Of a DNA stretch of 44,868 bases, positions 18,384 through 30,659 are shown in pieces. Both the position numbers and the translations under genes were made by a program. The notes below the pieces were generated by a model, which ran no database searches, was not told where the DNA came from, and worked only from the letters and a program-made list of their open reading frames with translations. The stretch's first letter is position 1. Every line of letters begins with the position of its first letter. Source of the DNA: Caryophanales bacterium (lineage in GTDB: Bacteria > Bacillota > Bacilli > Paenibacillales > CANHCR01); contig CANHCR010000019.1 of the NCBI GenBank assembly GCA_947459205.1, forward strand, positions 1-44,868, read 5' to 3'.

Positions 18384-18419
18384 CCTTAAAATCGAACACA
18401 AATTTGAGGGGTGACGAAG

Positions 18420-21400
18420 TTGGAGGCAAAGTATCAAGATTTCCAATTCGGTAGACGAAAGCGGAGATCATACGCGCGCATCAAGGAAGTAATGGAATTG
18501 CCGCATCTGATTGAAATCCAGAAGAATTCGTATGAGTGGTTCAAAAACTTCGGATTGGACGAACTGCTAAAAGAAGTTTCTCCCATTTATAATTCTTCAG
18601 GAAATGCGTACCTTGAATTCCTCGATTACACCTTTGGTGAGAAAAAGTATTCGGTTGAAGAATCAAAAGATCGCGACGCCAACTATGCAGCACCGTTGAG
18701 AGTTCGGGTTCGCCTTGTCATGCTTGAAACGGGTGAAGTGAAGGAATCTGAGGTGTTTATGGGCGAGTTTCCATTGATGACTGACACAGGTACATTTGTC
18801 ATTAATGGAACGGAACGTGTGATTGTCAGCCAGTTGGTTCGTTCGCCAAGCGTTTATTTCGATTCCAAAATCGATAAAAACAACAAGAGAAGTTTTAACG
18901 CGACCATCATTCCGAGTCGCGGAGCTTGGCTTGAACTGGAAACGGATAGTCGAGATATCATTTTTGCCCGTATCGACCGTGCTCGCAAAGTGCCGGTTAC
19001 AGTGTTGCTCCGTGCGTTAGGTTTCGCCACAAACGAAGAAATTATCAACCTGCTCGGGGATAGCCAAATTTTGCGCAACACTCTAGAAAAAGATGCGTTC
19101 AGCACCGTGAAAGAAGCGCAGTTTGAAATTTACGAAAAGATTCGTCCAGGTGAACCACCTACAGAAGAAAGTGCGAGAACGTTGCTCGTCAGTCGTTTTT
19201 TTGATTCGAAGCGTTACGATTTAGCACGAGTCGGTCGTTACAAAGTGAACAAGAAACTACACTTCAAGAATCGTTTGCTTGGACAAAGATTGTCACGTCC
19301 GGTTTTAACAAAAACTCAAATTGATGAGGAAACGGGCGAAATTATCAGTGAATCCAAGGTGCTTGCTGAAGCAGGTCAAGTGATTGACCGTGCGCTTCTG
19401 GATTTACTTATCGAAAACCAAAACAATATTTACACTGAAGAGTACGACATATCTGGTGCAAGACTGGAAACAGGCAAAGCTAGCGTGCAAGCATTTTATG
19501 TTTATGCACCAGTGAGTGAAGTTGACAACGAATTAGCACCACAAACAGAATTGAAAGTTTTAACGAACGGTGTTATCGCAGAAAATGAAAAGTGTTTAAC
19601 AACAGCAGACATTGTAGCTACGATTAACTACTTTATTAATTTAGTACACGGAATCGGTACCAGGGATGATATTGATCATCTAGGGAACCGTAGATTGCGT
19701 ACCGTTGGTGAACTTTTACAAAATCAATTCCGTGTCGGTTTAGGACGCATGGAGAGAAATGTTAAAGATCGCATGTCGACGTCCGAGAGCGGATCAGTTA
19801 CACCAAACTCTCTGATTAACATTCGTCCTTTGATTGGTGCGATCAAAGAATTTTTCGGGAGTTCGCAGTTATCGCAGTTTATGGATCAGAACAACCCGCT
19901 CGCTGAGTTGACGCATAAGCGTAGATTATCAGCGCTAGGACCTGGTGGTTTGACACGTGAACGTGCTGGTTTCGAGGTTCGTGACGTGCATCACTCTCAC
20001 TACGGCCGTATGTGTCCAATTGAAACGCCAGAGGGTCCGAACATCGGATTGATTAACTCTTTGTCTTCTTTTGCGCGCATTAACGAGTACGGATTCATCG
20101 AGACTGCATACCGAAAAGTAGACGAAAACGGCAGGGTCACGAATATCGTCGATTATATGACTGCTGATGAAGAAGACAACTATGTCGTTGCACAAGCGAA
20201 TGCCGCACTAGACGAAGATGGTCGATTTGTTGATGATTATGTCGTCGTACGTTTTCGTGGCAACATTGAGACGTACCCTCGTGAAAAAGTAAATTACATG
20301 GACGTCTCGCCAAAACAGGTTGTTTCCATCGCAACTGCACTCATTCCATTCCTGGAAAACGACGACTCGAACCGTGCGTTGATGGGATCGAACATGCAAC
20401 GACAAGCTGTGCCATTGCTAATTCCGAAGGCACCATTGATTGGTACAGGCGTTGAACATCGTGCCGCTAAAGACTCTGGTGTGTGTGTAGTTTCTGATGT
20501 GGATGGCATTATCGAAACAGTTACGGCCGATGACATTACCATTGTTAAAGACGATGGACAAAAAGTAATGTATCGTCTTTCTAAGTTTATTCGCTCCAAC
20601 CAAGGTACTTGTGTCAACCAACGACCAGTTTGTAAAAAAGGCGATATCGTCAAAGTCGGCGATATTCTCGCTGATGGTCCGTCAACTGAACAAGGAGAAC
20701 TTGCGCTTGGTCAAAATGTGGTCGTAGCATTTATGACGTGGGAAGGCTATAACTACGAGGATGCCATCCTCTTGAGTGAAAAACTTGTAAAAGATGACGT
20801 ATATACTTCGATTCATATCGAGAAATATGAATCAGAGGCAAGAGACACAAAACTTGGTTACGAAGAAATCACTAGAGATATTCCGAATGTCGGTGAAGAT
20901 GCACTCAAAAATCTTGATGAGCGTGGCATCATCCGCATTGGTGCTGAAATCAAATCGGGCGATATATTGGTTGGTAAAGTCACACCTAAAGGTGTAACCG
21001 AGTCATCACCTGAAGAAAAACTACTATACGCGATTTTCGGCGAGAAAGTGAAAGAAGTTCGTGACACTTCGCTTCGTGTACCTCACGGAGTAGACGGAAT
21101 TGTCGTCGATGTTAAGGTATTCACTCGCACGAATGGCGATGAATTGTCTCCAGGCGTTAACCAACTTGTTCGCGTCTACATCGCACAAAAACGAAAAATT
21201 TCAGAAGGCGATAAAATGGCTGGACGTCATGGAAACAAAGGGGTCGTCGCGCGCATTTTGCCTGAAGCAGACATGCCATTCTTGCCTGATGGAACACCTG
21301 TAGAAGTCGTCTTGAATCCACTCGGCGTTCCTTCTCGGATGAACATCGGTCAAGTATTAGAAGTTCACTTAGGTATGGCAGCCAAGGCGCTAGGCATTCA

Positions 21401-21992
21401 CGTTTCTACGCCAGTATTTGATGGGGCGCGTGAAAATGAAGTTTTCGATGCACTCAAAGAGGCTGGCCTTCAAGATAACGGTAAGACGATTCTTTACGAT
21501 GGTCGTACGGGCGAACGCTTTGAGCGTGAAGTAACGGTCGGCGTAATGTATATGATCAAACTTGCGCACATGGTGGATGACAAAATTCACGCACGTTCTA
21601 CAGGTCCTTACTCATTGGTTACACAACAACCATTGGGTGGTAAGGCACAGTTTGGCGGTCAACGTTTTGGTGAGATGGAAGTATGGGCGCTCGAAGCATA
21701 TGGTGCCGCTTATACGTTGCAAGAAATATTAACAGTAAAATCCGATGACGTTGTCGGTCGTGTGAAAACATATGAGGCGATTGTCAAAGGTGAAAATGTT
21801 CCTCGTCCTGGTGTTCCGGAATCTTTCAAAGTTTTGATCAAGGAACTTCAAAGTTTGGCATTAGATGTCAAGATTTTGAATGAAAATGAAGAGGAAATCG
21901 AATTGAAAGAAATCGATGAAGAAGATGAGAGACAACCTCGGGACATTTTGACGATACCTGATCCGAGTGAAGCACCTTTTGAACCAGTTTGA
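18420..21992 (+). CDS. rpoB: DNA-directed RNA polymerase subunit beta
   Basis: Beta subunit of the core polymerase, forming half of the active-site cleft. The 1190 residues match the usual Bacilli length. Seen: RRSYARI near the N terminus, the rifampicin-pocket segment [23 protein letters not shown] in two parts with the sensitive-type residues (Q, D, H, S) present, the [14 protein letters not shown] motif, and the C-terminal [20 protein letters not shown] chose TTG at 18420, as GAGGGGTGA lies about 6 bases upstream and the product then resembles B. subtilis RpoB; GTG at 18411 falls on the binding site. rpoC begins 48 bases after the stop. Confidence 0.97.
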   Translation: MEAKYQDFQFGRRKRRSYARIKEVMELPHLIEIQKNSYEWFKNFGLDELLKEVSPIYNSSGNAYLEFLDYTFGEKKYSVEESKDRDANYAAPLRVRVRLVMLETGEVKESEVFMGEFPLMTDTGTFVINGTERVIVSQLVRSPSVYFDSKIDKNNKRSFNATIIPSRGAWLELETDSRDIIFARIDRARKVPVTVLLRALGFATNEEIINLLGDSQILRNTLEKDAFSTVKEAQFEIYEKIRPGEPPTEESARTLLVSRFFDSKRYDLARVGRYKVNKKLHFKNRLLGQRLSRPVLTKTQIDEETGEIISESKVLAEAGQVIDRALLDLLIENQNNIYTEEYDISGARLETGKASVQAFYVYAPVSEVDNELAPQTELKVLTNGVIAENEKCLTTADIVATINYFINLVHGIGTRDDIDHLGNRRLRTVGELLQNQFRVGLGRMERNVKDRMSTSESGSVTPNSLINIRPLIGAIKEFFGSSQLSQFMDQNNPLAELTHKRRLSALGPGGLTRERAGFEVRDVHHSHYGRMCPIETPEGPNIGLINSLSSFARINEYGFIETAYRKVDENGRVTNIVDYMTADEEDNYVVAQANAALDEDGRFVDDYVVVRFRGNIETYPREKVNYMDVSPKQVVSIATALIPFLENDDSNRALMGSNMQRQAVPLLIPKAPLIGTGVEHRAAKDSGVCVVSDVDGIIETVTADDITIVKDDGQKVMYRLSKFIRSNQGTCVNQRPVCKKGDIVKVGDILADGPSTEQGELALGQNVVVAFMTWEGYNYEDAILLSEKLVKDDVYTSIHIEKYESEARDTKLGYEEITRDIPNVGEDALKNLDERGIIRIGAEIKSGDILVGKVTPKGVTESSPEEKLLYAIFGEKVKEVRDTSLRVPHGVDGIVVDVKVFTRTNGDELSPGVNQLVRVYIAQKRKISEGDKMAGRHGNKGVVARILPEADMPFLPDGTPVEVVLNPLGVPSRMNIGQVLEVHLGMAAKALGIHVSTPVFDGARENEVFDALKEAGLQDNGKTILYDGRTGERFEREVTVGVMYMIKLAHMVDDKIHARSTGPYSLVTQQPLGGKAQFGGQRFGEMEVWALEAYGAAYTLQEILTVKSDDVVGRVKTYEAIVKGENVPRPGVPESFKVLIKELQSLALDVKILNENEEEIELKEIDEEDERQPRDILTIPDPSEAPFEPV

Positions 21993-22040
21993 TGTTAAGT
22001 GAAATTGCATCACAAACCAATCATTAAGGGGGGCACTCCT

Positions 22041-25000
22041 TTGGCAGAAGAGAATAAAAACATGTTTGACGCAATGAAAATCGGGCTCGCATCGCCAGAC
22101 AAAATTCGCTCTTGGTCAAGAGGCGAAGTGAAAAAGGCGGAAACAATCAACTACAGAACACTAAAACCGGAAAGAGACGGATTGTTTTGTGAGAAGATTT
22201 TTGGTCCTACGAAAGATTGGGAATGCGGTTGCGGTCGTTTCAAAAAAATACGTTACAAAGGCACCATTTGTGATAAGTGTGGCGTTGAAGTGACACGTGC
22301 GAAGGTAAGACGTGAACGCATGGGGCATATCGAATTGGCGGCCGATATTTCACACATCTGGTTTTTTAAAGGCATTCCGAGTCGGATGGGGCTTGCTTTA
22401 GACATGTCACCGAAAAACTTGGAAGAAGTAATCTATTTCAATTCCCGTGTTGTCATCGATCCAGGTGCAACGACGCTAACAAAAAAGCAGTTACTCAGTG
22501 AAAAAGAGTATCAGCAAAATCTTGAGCGTTGGGGACATTCTTTCGAAGCAGGTATGGGCGCAGAGGCGATTAAGAAGTTGCTCGAGCGCATGGATTTAGA
22601 AGCGGAAATCAATCAGATTAAACAAGAACTGCGTGATTCCAGAAATAAACAATCTGGTGAAAATCAGCGTAACAATCGCTTGATTAAACGTCTAGAAGTA
22701 CTGGAAGCATTCCGCAACTCCGGAAATCAGCCGGAGTGGATGATTCTTAAAGTGTTGCCTGTCATCCCTCCAGAATTAAGACCAATGGTTCAATTAGAAG
22801 GTGGACGTTTTGCCACATCTGATTTGAACGATTTATATCGTCGTGTTATTAATCGTAACAATCGCTTGAAAAAATTGCTCGAACTTGGGGCACCTGAAAT
22901 TATCGTGCAAAACGAGAAGCGTATGTTGCAAGAAGCGGTTGATGCACTGATCGATAACGGTCGTCGCGGTCGTCCTGTTACAGGTCCTGGAAATCGCGAT
23001 TTGAAATCGTTAAGCCATATGTTAAAGGGGAAACAAGGACGTTTCCGTCAAAACTTGCTTGGTAAACGCGTTGACTACTCTGGACGTTCGGTTATCGTTG
23101 TCGGTCCGAACCTTAAGATGTACCAGTGTGGATTGCCGAAAGAAATGGCGCTCGAACTATTCAAGCCATTTGTCATGAAAGAATTGGTGAATCGCCAATA
23201 TGCTTCGAATATCAAAAATGCGAAAAAGAAAGTCGAACGCGTCAGTCATGAGGTTTGGGATGTGCTTGAGGATGTCATTCGTGAACATCCAGTTCTTCTT
23301 AATCGTGCTCCGACTTTGCATAGACTTGGCATCCAGGCGTTCGAACCGATTCTGGTTGAAGGTCGGGCAATCAAACTGCATCCGCTAGTCTGTACAGCGT
23401 ACAACGCTGACTTTGACGGTGATCAGATGGCGGTACACGTGCCGTTATCTGCTGAAGCACAGGCTGAAGCGCGTATTCTGATGCTTGCTTCGGGTAACAT
23501 TTTGAATCCGAAGGATGGAAAACCAGTCGTTACCCCTTCTCAGGATATGGTTTTAGGAAGTTACTATTTGACGATGGACAACCCGAAAGCCAAAGGTTCG
23601 GGTATGGTATTTGCGACGGTCAACGAGGCTGTCACTGCTTATCAACAGGGATACGTGGATTTGCATGCACGTACTGCGATCCCGGTAAAAGCACTGAACA
23701 AAATTACATTTACTGAACAACAACAAAATGCATTGCTGATTACAACGGTCGGGAAAATCATTTTTAACGAAATTTATCCGCAAGATTTGCCTTACATTAA
23801 TGAGGCAAACAAAGATAATTTGACAATCGGTTTGGAAGATAAACACTTCATTTTCGAAAAAGGTGCGAATGTTCGTGAACGAATTGCTGCCGGCGAAATT
23901 TTGAAGGCTGTAGGTAAAGACTTCCTAGGAGTCATTATTTCTGAATGTTTCCGACGTTTCCAAACCACACAATCGTCTGTCATTTTGGATAAAATCAAAG
24001 AACTTGGGTTCACGTATTCAACGAAAGCGGGCATCACCATCGCAGTCTCTGATGTTGTCGTTCCTGCTCAAAAAGAGACGGTTATTTCTGAAGCGCAAGC
24101 TAAAATCAACAAGATTCTTGGTTACTACAATCGAGGTTTGCTCACTGAAGAAGAGCGTTACAAGAAGACCATTGACGAGTGGGCTTTGGCGAAGGATAAG
24201 CTTTCAGACATTTTGATGAAAGAATTAGATCGTTATAATTCCATTAAGATGATGCAAGATTCCAAAGCGAGAGGTAACAAATCACAGATTACACAGTTAG
24301 CTGGTATGCGCGGATGTATGTCCAACCCGACTGGTAAAATTATTGAGTTGCCAATCAAATCCAACTTCCGAGAAGGATTGACGGTTCTCGAGTACTTCAT
24401 TTCTACCCATGGTGCTCGTAAAGGACTTGCGGACACTGCGTTAAGAACTGCAGACTCTGGTTACTTAACTCGACGTCTAGTCGACGTAGCGCAGGATGTT
24501 ATCGTGCGTGAAGACGATTGTGGTACGGATAAAGGATTTTGGGTTCGTCGTATGGGCGATGGTAAGGAAATTATCCAAAACATCAGTGACCGTCTAGAAG
24601 GTAGATATCTGGCGCAGTCTTTTAAATTCCAAGTGCCGAACACTTCGAGGTTCCAACAAGTGCGCACGCTCATTCAAACTGCTTTTCCAAACAAATGGAA
24701 TTCAGATACTGGATTGCTTGTGTTTGAGAAAGGCTACCTGATTGACGAAAACTCTGCGGAATTACTTGGAAAAATCGATGATACATTGCATAAGATGTAT
24801 TCCGAAGCACAAGAAACATTGGAGCAACTAAGAAAGAAAATTTCTGAAAGACAGGATGCAGAGCAAGCGAATGATAAAGCGAAAATCGCTTCTGCGACGG
24901 CACAACTCGAAGAATTAAAAGAGTTGTTCGTAGAACTTTCACTCGGGAAATATACGAACTTGCAAACTCGTTCGGATGTTTATGCTGCATATTTGGAAGA

Positions 25001-26027
25001 AATAGACTACAAACTCGCGATTTATATTCGCTCAGTTCTCAGTTGTCGTGCGCGTAATGGCGGAATTTGCAAAACTTGTTATGGCCGCAACTTGGCGACA
25101 GGTAAATTCGTTGAAATTGGTGAAGCGGTTGGAATTATCGCAGCTCAATCGATTGGTGAACCTGGAACTCAGTTGACGATGCGTACATTCCATACAGGTG
25201 GGGTTGCGGGAACAGATATCACTCAAGGTTTGCCACGTATTCAAGAGTTATTCGAAGCACGCGTACCGAAAGGGCAGGCTGCCATTGCTGAAATTCCGGG
25301 TACGGTAATCGAAATTCGCAATGAAAAAGATCATCGTGAAATTGTCATCGAGAATGATTCGGAAGTTAAAACGTATAATGTACCGTTTGGTTCTAAAATT
25401 AAAGTGAGTGCACGTGATGACGCAAAAGGCATTCGTGGCAGTCAAGTTAGGGTTGGCGAACCACTTACTGAAGGTTCTCTGAACCCGAAAGATATTTTGC
25501 ATTTGAAAGTATTTGATAACGAGCGCCCACTCGAAATTGTACAAAATTACATTTTACAAGAAGTGCAACGCGTTTATCGCTTGCAGGGTGTAGAAATCAA
25601 TGACAAACACATCGAAGTCATGATTCGCCAAATGCTCAGAAAAATCAAGATTATCAACTCGGGTGAAACAAACCTTCTTGAAGGTACCATGGTTGATTTG
25701 CAATTATTTGAAAAAGCGAATGAGCAGGCATTTATGGAAGGCAAGGAACCAGCTATCGCTAAACAAGTATTGCTCGGCATTACAAAAGCCTCACTTGAGA
25801 CTGATTCGTACCTATCAGCTGCATCATTTCAAGAAACGACCCGCGTCTTAACAGATGCTGCAATCAAAGGAAAAGTGGATAAGTTAGTCGGTCTAAAAGA
25901 AAATGTGATTATCGGTAAATTGATTCCTGCAGGAACAGGTATGAACCGCTATAACGGTGTTGAGATTTCTCAAGAGTCAGTTGACGGTCAGGACACGAAT
26001 CCGAAAGATCCGGCCAACGTAAGTTAA
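22041..26027 (+). CDS. rpoC: DNA-directed RNA polymerase subunit beta' with an enlarged zinc-2 module
   Basis: Catalytic subunit of the core polymerase. It has the N-terminal zinc finger (CGCGRF...ICDKC), the magnesium-binding NADFDGDQM loop, the bridge-helix and trigger-loop region ([28 protein letters not shown]) and the C-terminal [10 protein letters not shown]. The start TTG 22041 follows AAGGGGGG by 7 bases; the longer frame from 21999 lacks a site. At 1328 residues it is about 130 longer than B. subtilis RpoC. About 100 of these lie between C827 and C1002 of the second zinc site, where 73 residues are usual; they include a charged, coiled-coil-like stretch (about 914-967). C1002 and C1010 are one residue farther apart than usual. 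All four cysteines (C827, C1002, C1010, C1013) remain. Confidence 0.97.
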   Translation: MAEENKNMFDAMKIGLASPDKIRSWSRGEVKKAETINYRTLKPERDGLFCEKIFGPTKDWECGCGRFKKIRYKGTICDKCGVEVTRAKVRRERMGHIELAADISHIWFFKGIPSRMGLALDMSPKNLEEVIYFNSRVVIDPGATTLTKKQLLSEKEYQQNLERWGHSFEAGMGAEAIKKLLERMDLEAEINQIKQELRDSRNKQSGENQRNNRLIKRLEVLEAFRNSGNQPEWMILKVLPVIPPELRPMVQLEGGRFATSDLNDLYRRVINRNNRLKKLLELGAPEIIVQNEKRMLQEAVDALIDNGRRGRPVTGPGNRDLKSLSHMLKGKQGRFRQNLLGKRVDYSGRSVIVVGPNLKMYQCGLPKEMALELFKPFVMKELVNRQYASNIKNAKKKVERVSHEVWDVLEDVIREHPVLLNRAPTLHRLGIQAFEPILVEGRAIKLHPLVCTAYNADFDGDQMAVHVPLSAEAQAEARILMLASGNILNPKDGKPVVTPSQDMVLGSYYLTMDNPKAKGSGMVFATVNEAVTAYQQGYVDLHARTAIPVKALNKITFTEQQQNALLITTVGKIIFNEIYPQDLPYINEANKDNLTIGLEDKHFIFEKGANVRERIAAGEILKAVGKDFLGVIISECFRRFQTTQSSVILDKIKELGFTYSTKAGITIAVSDVVVPAQKETVISEAQAKINKILGYYNRGLLTEEERYKKTIDEWALAKDKLSDILMKELDRYNSIKMMQDSKARGNKSQITQLAGMRGCMSNPTGKIIELPIKSNFREGLTVLEYFISTHGARKGLADTALRTADSGYLTRRLVDVAQDVIVREDDCGTDKGFWVRRMGDGKEIIQNISDRLEGRYLAQSFKFQVPNTSRFQQVRTLIQTAFPNKWNSDTGLLVFEKGYLIDENSAELLGKIDDTLHKMYSEAQETLEQLRKKISERQDAEQANDKAKIASATAQLEELKELFVELSLGKYTNLQTRSDVYAAYLEEIDYKLAIYIRSVLSCRARNGGICKTCYGRNLATGKFVEIGEAVGIIAAQSIGEPGTQLTMRTFHTGGVAGTDITQGLPRIQELFEARVPKGQAAIAEIPGTVIEIRNEKDHREIVIENDSEVKTYNVPFGSKIKVSARDDAKGIRGSQVRVGEPLTEGSLNPKDILHLKVFDNERPLEIVQNYILQEVQRVYRLQGVEINDKHIEVMIRQMLRKIKIINSGETNLLEGTMVDLQLFEKANEQAFMEGKEPAIAKQVLLGITKASLETDSYLSAASFQETTRVLTDAAIKGKVDKLVGLKENVIIGKLIPAGTGMNRYNGVEISQESVDGQDTNPKDPANVS

Positions 26028-26054
26028 TTTATTTAACTTAATGATGAGAAGGTG

Positions 26055-26090
26055 TTGGGGTACACGATTCATGTGTGCCCCAATTTTTTT
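26055..26090 (+). terminator. Rho-independent terminator of rpoBC
   Basis: TTGGGGTACAC (26055-26065) pairs with GTGTGCCCCAA (26073-26083) with one G-U pair, followed by seven T. It separates the rpo and str transcription units. Confidence 0.93.
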
Positions 26091-26097
26091 GAGAAAC

Positions 26098-26127
26098 TTG
26101 ACAAATTGTTCGTAGCGATGATATTAT
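26098..26127 (+). promoter_or_regulatory. Promoter of the str operon
   Basis: TTGACA (26098-26103) and TATTAT (26122-26127), spacing 18 bases, begin 8 bases after the rpoC terminator. Confidence 0.85.
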
Positions 26128-26234
26128 TTTCAAGGTGTCTTTTGAATGTTTTGCTGTGTCCTATGATTTTGAAACGCCTGGACACGTGGACATGAAATAG
26201 AGCAGATAGATACAAATCGGAAGGGGGTGGAGAA
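26128..26234 (+). promoter_or_regulatory. Leader of the str operon with competing pairings
   Basis: About 100 untranslated bases. GTGTC occurs at 26135-26139 and GTGTCC at 26156-26161; GGACAC at 26180-26185 and GGACA at 26188-26192 are complementary to them. Different hairpins can therefore form. No known leader family was recognised. Confidence 0.4.
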
Positions 26235-26654
26235 ATGCCAACGATTAATCAACTCGTTCGTAAAGGTAGAAAAGCGAAAGTTGTGAAATCCAAGTCGCCG
26301 GCTTTGCAGAAAGGTTTTAATGCACTAAAACGTGTTGAGACAGACTTGAGCGCTCCGCAAAAAAGAGGAGTTTGCACTCGTGTGGGAACAATGACACCGA
26401 AAAAACCGAATTCGGCACTTCGTAAATATGCTCGTGTACGTTTGACGAACCGTGTAGAGGTTACCGCATACATTCCAGGTATCGGTCACAACTTGCAAGA
26501 GCATAGCGTCGTTTTGGTTCGCGGAGGAAGGGTGAAAGATCTTCCAGGGGTTAGATACCATATCGTTCGTGGTGCTTTGGATACAGCGGGCGTTAACAAT
26601 CGCAATCAAGCTCGTTCCAAATACGGTACGAAACGTCCAAAAGCGAAAAAATAG
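26235..26654 (+). CDS. rpsL: Small subunit ribosomal protein S12
   Basis: S12 lies at the decoding centre and controls accuracy. The 139 residues start [12 protein letters not shown] and contain [17 protein letters not shown] and [13 protein letters not shown], whose lysines are the sites of streptomycin-resistance changes; both have the sensitive-type lysine here. AAGGGGGTGG precedes the ATG. It is the first gene of rpsL-rpsG-fusA-tuf. An L7Ae-like gene, present before rpsL in B. subtilis, is absent. Confidence 0.98.
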   Translation: MPTINQLVRKGRKAKVVKSKSPALQKGFNALKRVETDLSAPQKRGVCTRVGTMTPKKPNSALRKYARVRLTNRVEVTAYIPGIGHNLQEHSVVLVRGGRVKDLPGVRYHIVRGALDTAGVNNRNQARSKYGTKRPKAKK

Positions 26655-26707
26655 TGGATACTTAACTTTTTGTCGCCTTACAACAATCAGAGAAAGGAGT
26701 GTAATAA

Positions 26708-27178
26708 ATGCCTCGTAAAGGTCCTGTTACAAAAAGAGACGTTTTGCCTGATCCGATTTATAGCAGCAAGTTAGTCACTCGTTTGATTAACCGCTTGATG
26801 ATCGATGGAAAACGCGGAACAGCGCAAAGCATTTTGTATAATGCTTTTGAATTGATTCGCACTCGTACAAGCAAAGAGCCGTTGCAAGTATTTGAGCAAG
26901 CGATGGAGAACATCATGCCGATGCTTGAAGTAAAGGCACGTCGTGTTGGTGGTGCCAACTACCAAGTACCGATTGAAGTAAAGAAAGACCGCAGATATTC
27001 ACTAGGTCTTCGTTGGTTAGTGAACTACGCTCGTCTTCGTGGCGAGAAAACGATGGAAGAGCGTTTAGCTTCGGAAATCCTTGATGCTAGCAATAACACA
27101 GGTGCTTCCGTTAAGAAACGTGAAGATACACACAGAATGGCTGAAGCAAACAAAGCGTTTGCTCATTACCGCTGGTAG
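26708..27178 (+). CDS. rpsG: Small subunit ribosomal protein S7
   Basis: S7 nucleates assembly of the 30S head and contacts E-site tRNA. The 156 residues begin [16 protein letters not shown] and contain the conserved [14 protein letters not shown] and the terminal [23 protein letters not shown] precedes the ATG. It is 53 bases after rpsL in the str operon. Confidence 0.98.
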   Translation: MPRKGPVTKRDVLPDPIYSSKLVTRLINRLMIDGKRGTAQSILYNAFELIRTRTSKEPLQVFEQAMENIMPMLEVKARRVGGANYQVPIEVKKDRRYSLGLRWLVNYARLRGEKTMEERLASEILDASNNTGASVKKREDTHRMAEANKAFAHYRW

Positions 27179-27221
27179 AATTAAAAATTAAGAAACATTT
27201 TGAAAGGAGAGAGAATGAATC

Positions 27222-29297
27222 ATGGCTAGACAATTCTCCTTACAAAATACTCGCAATATCGGGATTATGGCGCACATTGACGCCGGAAAAACAACGACGA
27301 CTGAGCGTATTCTGTTTTACACGGGCCGAGTTCATAAAATCGGTGAAGTTCATGAAGGTGCAGCAACAATGGACTGGATGGAACAAGAACAAGAACGCGG
27401 TATTACAATTACGTCGGCTGCTACTACGGCACAATGGAACGACCATCGTATCAACATTATCGATACCCCGGGACACGTAGACTTTACTGTAGAAGTTGAA
27501 CGTTCATTGCGCGTATTGGATGGAGCAGTAGGTGTTTTCAGCGCTAAAGAAGGTGTTGAACCGCAATCCGAAACGGTTTGGCGTCAAGCTGATCGTTATG
27601 GGGTTCCACGTATCGCTTATGTAAACAAAATGGACATCATCGGTGCTGACTTCCTTGCGGTTGTTCAGGATATGAGATCCCGTTTGCAAGCAAACGCGGT
27701 AGCGATTCAATTGCCGATTGGTGCAGAAAATGAATTCAAAGGGATCATTGATCTCGTTGATCAAGTCGCTTATATGTATAAAGATGACTTGGGTAAAGAT
27801 ATCGAAAAAACATCGATTCCTGCGGAGTTTGACGCAAAAGTTGCAGAACTTCGTAATGAGTTGATTGAGCGTGTAGCAGAACTTGACGAAGAACTTATGA
27901 TGAAATATCTTGAGGGTGAAGAAATCACTGTCGAGGAATTGAAAAAAGGTCTTCGTAAAGGAGTCTGTGAAGTTCAAATCTTCCCTGTCATTTGCGGTTC
28001 ATCTTACAAAAACAAAGGCGTTCAGTTAATGTTGGATGCTGTCGTGGACTACTTGCCAGCACCTGTAGATGTTCCGGATATTAAAGGGACACTTGAAGAC
28101 GGTTCGGAAATCACACGCAAATCAGCTGATAGTGAGCCGTTTGCAGCTCTTGCTTTTAAAATCATGACGGATCCGTTCGTAGGTAAATTAACGTTTTTCC
28201 GCGTTTATTCCGGCGTATTGAATTCCGGTTCATATGTTTTGAACGCGACAAAAGGCAAACGCGAACGTATTAGCCGTATCTTGCAAATGCATGCGAATAG
28301 CCGCGAAGAAATCAGCATCGTTTATGCTGGTGATATCGCTGCTGCAGTCGGTTTGAAAGATACCATTACAGGTGACACACTATGTGACGAGAAAAACCCT
28401 GTAATACTTGAATCGATGAATTTCCCTGACCCCGTTATCTCGGTCGCAATTGAGCCAAAAACGAAGGCTGACCAAGATAAACTTGGCATCGCTATTGGCA
28501 AACTTGCCGAAGAAGATCCTACGTTCCGTGCACATACTGATGAAGAAACAGGCCAAACGATTATCGCAGGTATGGGTGAACTTCACCTTGAGATTCTTGT
28601 CGATCGTATGAAACGTGAATTCAAAGTAGAAACGAATGTAGGTAAACCGCAAGTTGCTTATCGTGAAACATTCCGTGCTACTGCGGAAGTTGAAGGTAAA
28701 TTCGTACGTCAATCTGGTGGTCGTGGTCAATACGGTCACGTTTGGATTAAGTTCGAACCTCAAGAGCCAGGTCAAGGTTTTGAATTTGTGAACAAAATTG
28801 TCGGCGGTGTCGTGCCAAGAGAATATATCGCTCCGGTCCAAGCGGGTATCGAGGAATCGATGAAAAACGGCGTAATTGCTGGTTTCCCACTTGTTGATAT
28901 CAAAGCGACTATTTTTGACGGTTCATACCATGATGTTGACTCTAGTGAGATGGCATTTAAAATTGCTGGTTCGATGGCGCTTAAAGCCGCTAAAGACAAA
29001 TGTAAACCGGTACTTCTTGAGCCAATCATGAAAGTTGAAGTAACTGTACCTGAAGAGAACATGGGTGATGTGATGGGGATGTTGAACTCACGTCGCGGTC
29101 GTATCGAAGGTATGGATTCACGTGGCGGCGCTCAAATCATTCGTGCAAAGGTGCCTTTGTCTGAAATGTTTGGTTACTCCACAACGCTTCGTTCTGGTAC
29201 TCAAGGACGCGGAACATTCAGCATGGAACTTTCACACTACGATGAAGTTCCGAAAAACATCTCGGAAGAGATTATTGCAAAAGGTAAGGGTGCGTAA
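27222..29297 (+). CDS. fusA: Elongation factor G
   Basis: Ribosomal translocase GTPase, also used in ribosome recycling. The 691 residues hold the G domain (AHIDAGKTT, switch [14 protein letters not shown]), domain II, and domains III-V including GRGQYGHV and the C-terminal [18 protein letters not shown]. The length is normal. AAAGGAGAG is about 11 bases upstream; an ATG at 27215 is out of frame. It stands between rpsG and tuf as in most bacteria. Confidence 0.98.
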   Translation: MARQFSLQNTRNIGIMAHIDAGKTTTTERILFYTGRVHKIGEVHEGAATMDWMEQEQERGITITSAATTAQWNDHRINIIDTPGHVDFTVEVERSLRVLDGAVGVFSAKEGVEPQSETVWRQADRYGVPRIAYVNKMDIIGADFLAVVQDMRSRLQANAVAIQLPIGAENEFKGIIDLVDQVAYMYKDDLGKDIEKTSIPAEFDAKVAELRNELIERVAELDEELMMKYLEGEEITVEELKKGLRKGVCEVQIFPVICGSSYKNKGVQLMLDAVVDYLPAPVDVPDIKGTLEDGSEITRKSADSEPFAALAFKIMTDPFVGKLTFFRVYSGVLNSGSYVLNATKGKRERISRILQMHANSREEISIVYAGDIAAAVGLKDTITGDTLCDEKNPVILESMNFPDPVISVAIEPKTKADQDKLGIAIGKLAEEDPTFRAHTDEETGQTIIAGMGELHLEILVDRMKREFKVETNVGKPQVAYRETFRATAEVEGKFVRQSGGRGQYGHVWIKFEPQEPGQGFEFVNKIVGGVVPREYIAPVQAGIEESMKNGVIAGFPLVDIKATIFDGSYHDVDSSEMAFKIAGSMALKAAKDKCKPVLLEPIMKVEVTVPEENMGDVMGMLNSRRGRIEGMDSRGGAQIIRAKVPLSEMFGYSTTLRSGTQGRGTFSMELSHYDEVPKNISEEIIAKGKGA

Positions 29298-29355
29298 TTA
29301 CTGCGCATTCAACATAAACTAAAATTTCACATGAAAATTAAGGAGGACATTCACA

Positions 29356-30546
29356 ATGGGTAAGGCTAAGTTTGAACGTAACAAACCGCACGTTAACATT
29401 GGTACAATCGGTCACGTTGACCATGGTAAAACCACTTTGACTGCTGCAATCACAACTGTATTGTCGAAAAAATATGGAGGAGCAGCAGTTGCTTTCGATC
29501 AAATCGATAAAGCTCCAGAAGAAAAAGCACGTGGAATCACGATTTCCACAGCACACGTTGAGTACGAAACTGACAACCGTCACTACGCTCACGTTGATTG
29601 CCCAGGCCACGCCGACTACGTTAAAAACATGATTACAGGTGCTGCACAAATGGATGGCGCGATTCTCGTTGTTTCCGCAACTGACGGTCCAATGCCACAA
29701 ACTCGTGAGCACATCCTGCTTTCCCGCCAAGTAGGCGTACCTTACATTGTTGTATTCTTGAACAAATGCGACATGGTTGAAGATGAGGAGTTCGTTGAGC
29801 TTGTAGAAATGGAAGTTCGCGAATTGCTTAACGAATATGAGTTCCCAGGTGACGACACTCCAATCATCCGTGGTTCTGCGCGTGAAGCGTTGCAAAACCC
29901 TGATGGTGACTGGGCTCAAAAAATCGTTGAATTGTTCGAGCAAATCGACACATACATCCCAACTCCTGAGCGCGACACTGACAAACCTTTCCTTATGCCA
30001 GTTGAGGACGTATTCACAATCACAGGTCGTGGTACAGTTGCTACAGGTCGCGTAGAGCGCGGAGTAGTAAAAGTGAGTGACGAGGTAGAAATCATCGGTC
30101 TTGCTGAAGAGAAAAGAAAAGTAGTTGTTACGGGCGTTGAAATGTTCCGTAAACTTCTTGATTCCGCACAAGCGGGCGACAACATTGGAGCATTGCTTCG
30201 CGGTGTTGATCGTAAAGACATCGAGCGCGGTCAAGTTTTGGCTAAACCAAACACAGTTAACCCGCACACTAGCTTTAAAGCGCAAATCTACGTTTTGACG
30301 AAAGAAGAAGGCGGACGTCACAAATCCTTTACAGCAGGTTACCGTCCACAGTTCTACTTCCGCACAACTGACGTTACAGGTATCATCAACCTCCCTGATG
30401 GAACTGACCTTGTAATGCCTGGTGACAACGTAGAAGTAACTGTTGAATTGATTGCTCCAATCGCAATTGAAGAAGGTACTCGCTTCGCGATTCGTGAGGG
30501 TGGCCGCACAGTTGGTGCCGGTGCCGTTGCAACAATCATTAAGTAA
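29356..30546 (+). CDS. tuf: Elongation factor Tu
   Basis: GTPase that delivers aminoacyl-tRNA to the ribosome. The 396 residues show [11 protein letters not shown], the switch I RGITI segment, [25 protein letters not shown] and the C-terminal [22 protein letters not shown] precedes the ATG. Codons look strongly selected, as expected for one of the most abundant proteins. Last gene of the str operon, followed by a strong terminator. Confidence 0.98.
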   Translation: MGKAKFERNKPHVNIGTIGHVDHGKTTLTAAITTVLSKKYGGAAVAFDQIDKAPEEKARGITISTAHVEYETDNRHYAHVDCPGHADYVKNMITGAAQMDGAILVVSATDGPMPQTREHILLSRQVGVPYIVVFLNKCDMVEDEEFVELVEMEVRELLNEYEFPGDDTPIIRGSAREALQNPDGDWAQKIVELFEQIDTYIPTPERDTDKPFLMPVEDVFTITGRGTVATGRVERGVVKVSDEVEIIGLAEEKRKVVVTGVEMFRKLLDSAQAGDNIGALLRGVDRKDIERGQVLAKPNTVNPHTSFKAQIYVLTKEEGGRHKSFTAGYRPQFYFRTTDVTGIINLPDGTDLVMPGDNVEVTVELIAPIAIEEGTRFAIREGGRTVGAGAVATIIK

Positions 30547-30579
30547 TTTGCTTTTCATTGAATGTAACTATTAATCAAA

Positions 30580-30619
30580 ACATGCTTGCCGACATTAATG
30601 TCGGTAGGCATGTTTTTTT
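30580..30619 (+). terminator. Rho-independent terminator after tuf
   Basis: A near-perfect long hairpin: ACATGC...GCCGACATT (30580-30596) against AATGTCGG...GCATGT (30597-30613), then a run of T to 30619. It ends the str operon. Confidence 0.95.
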
Positions 30620-30630
30620 ACGATTAGGTA

Positions 30631-30659
30631 TTGCATTGTAAATGGAGATTTAGTATAAT
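30631..30659 (+). promoter_or_regulatory. Promoter of the S10-spc-alpha operon
   Basis: TTGCAT (30631-30636), 17-base spacer, consensus TATAAT (30654-30659). It is the only clear promoter upstream of the long ribosomal protein cluster. Confidence 0.85.

Noticed and set aside
18411-18419. GTG start for rpoB at 18411
   Set aside because: The GAGGGGTGA Shine-Dalgarno overlaps this codon; TTG at 18420 has proper spacing and matches relatives.
29338-30558. Long open frame (406 codons) on the minus strand opposite tuf
   Set aside because: It mirrors the strongly biased codons of tuf, has an unnatural Cys/Phe/Asn-rich composition, no ribosome binding site and no recognisable domain.
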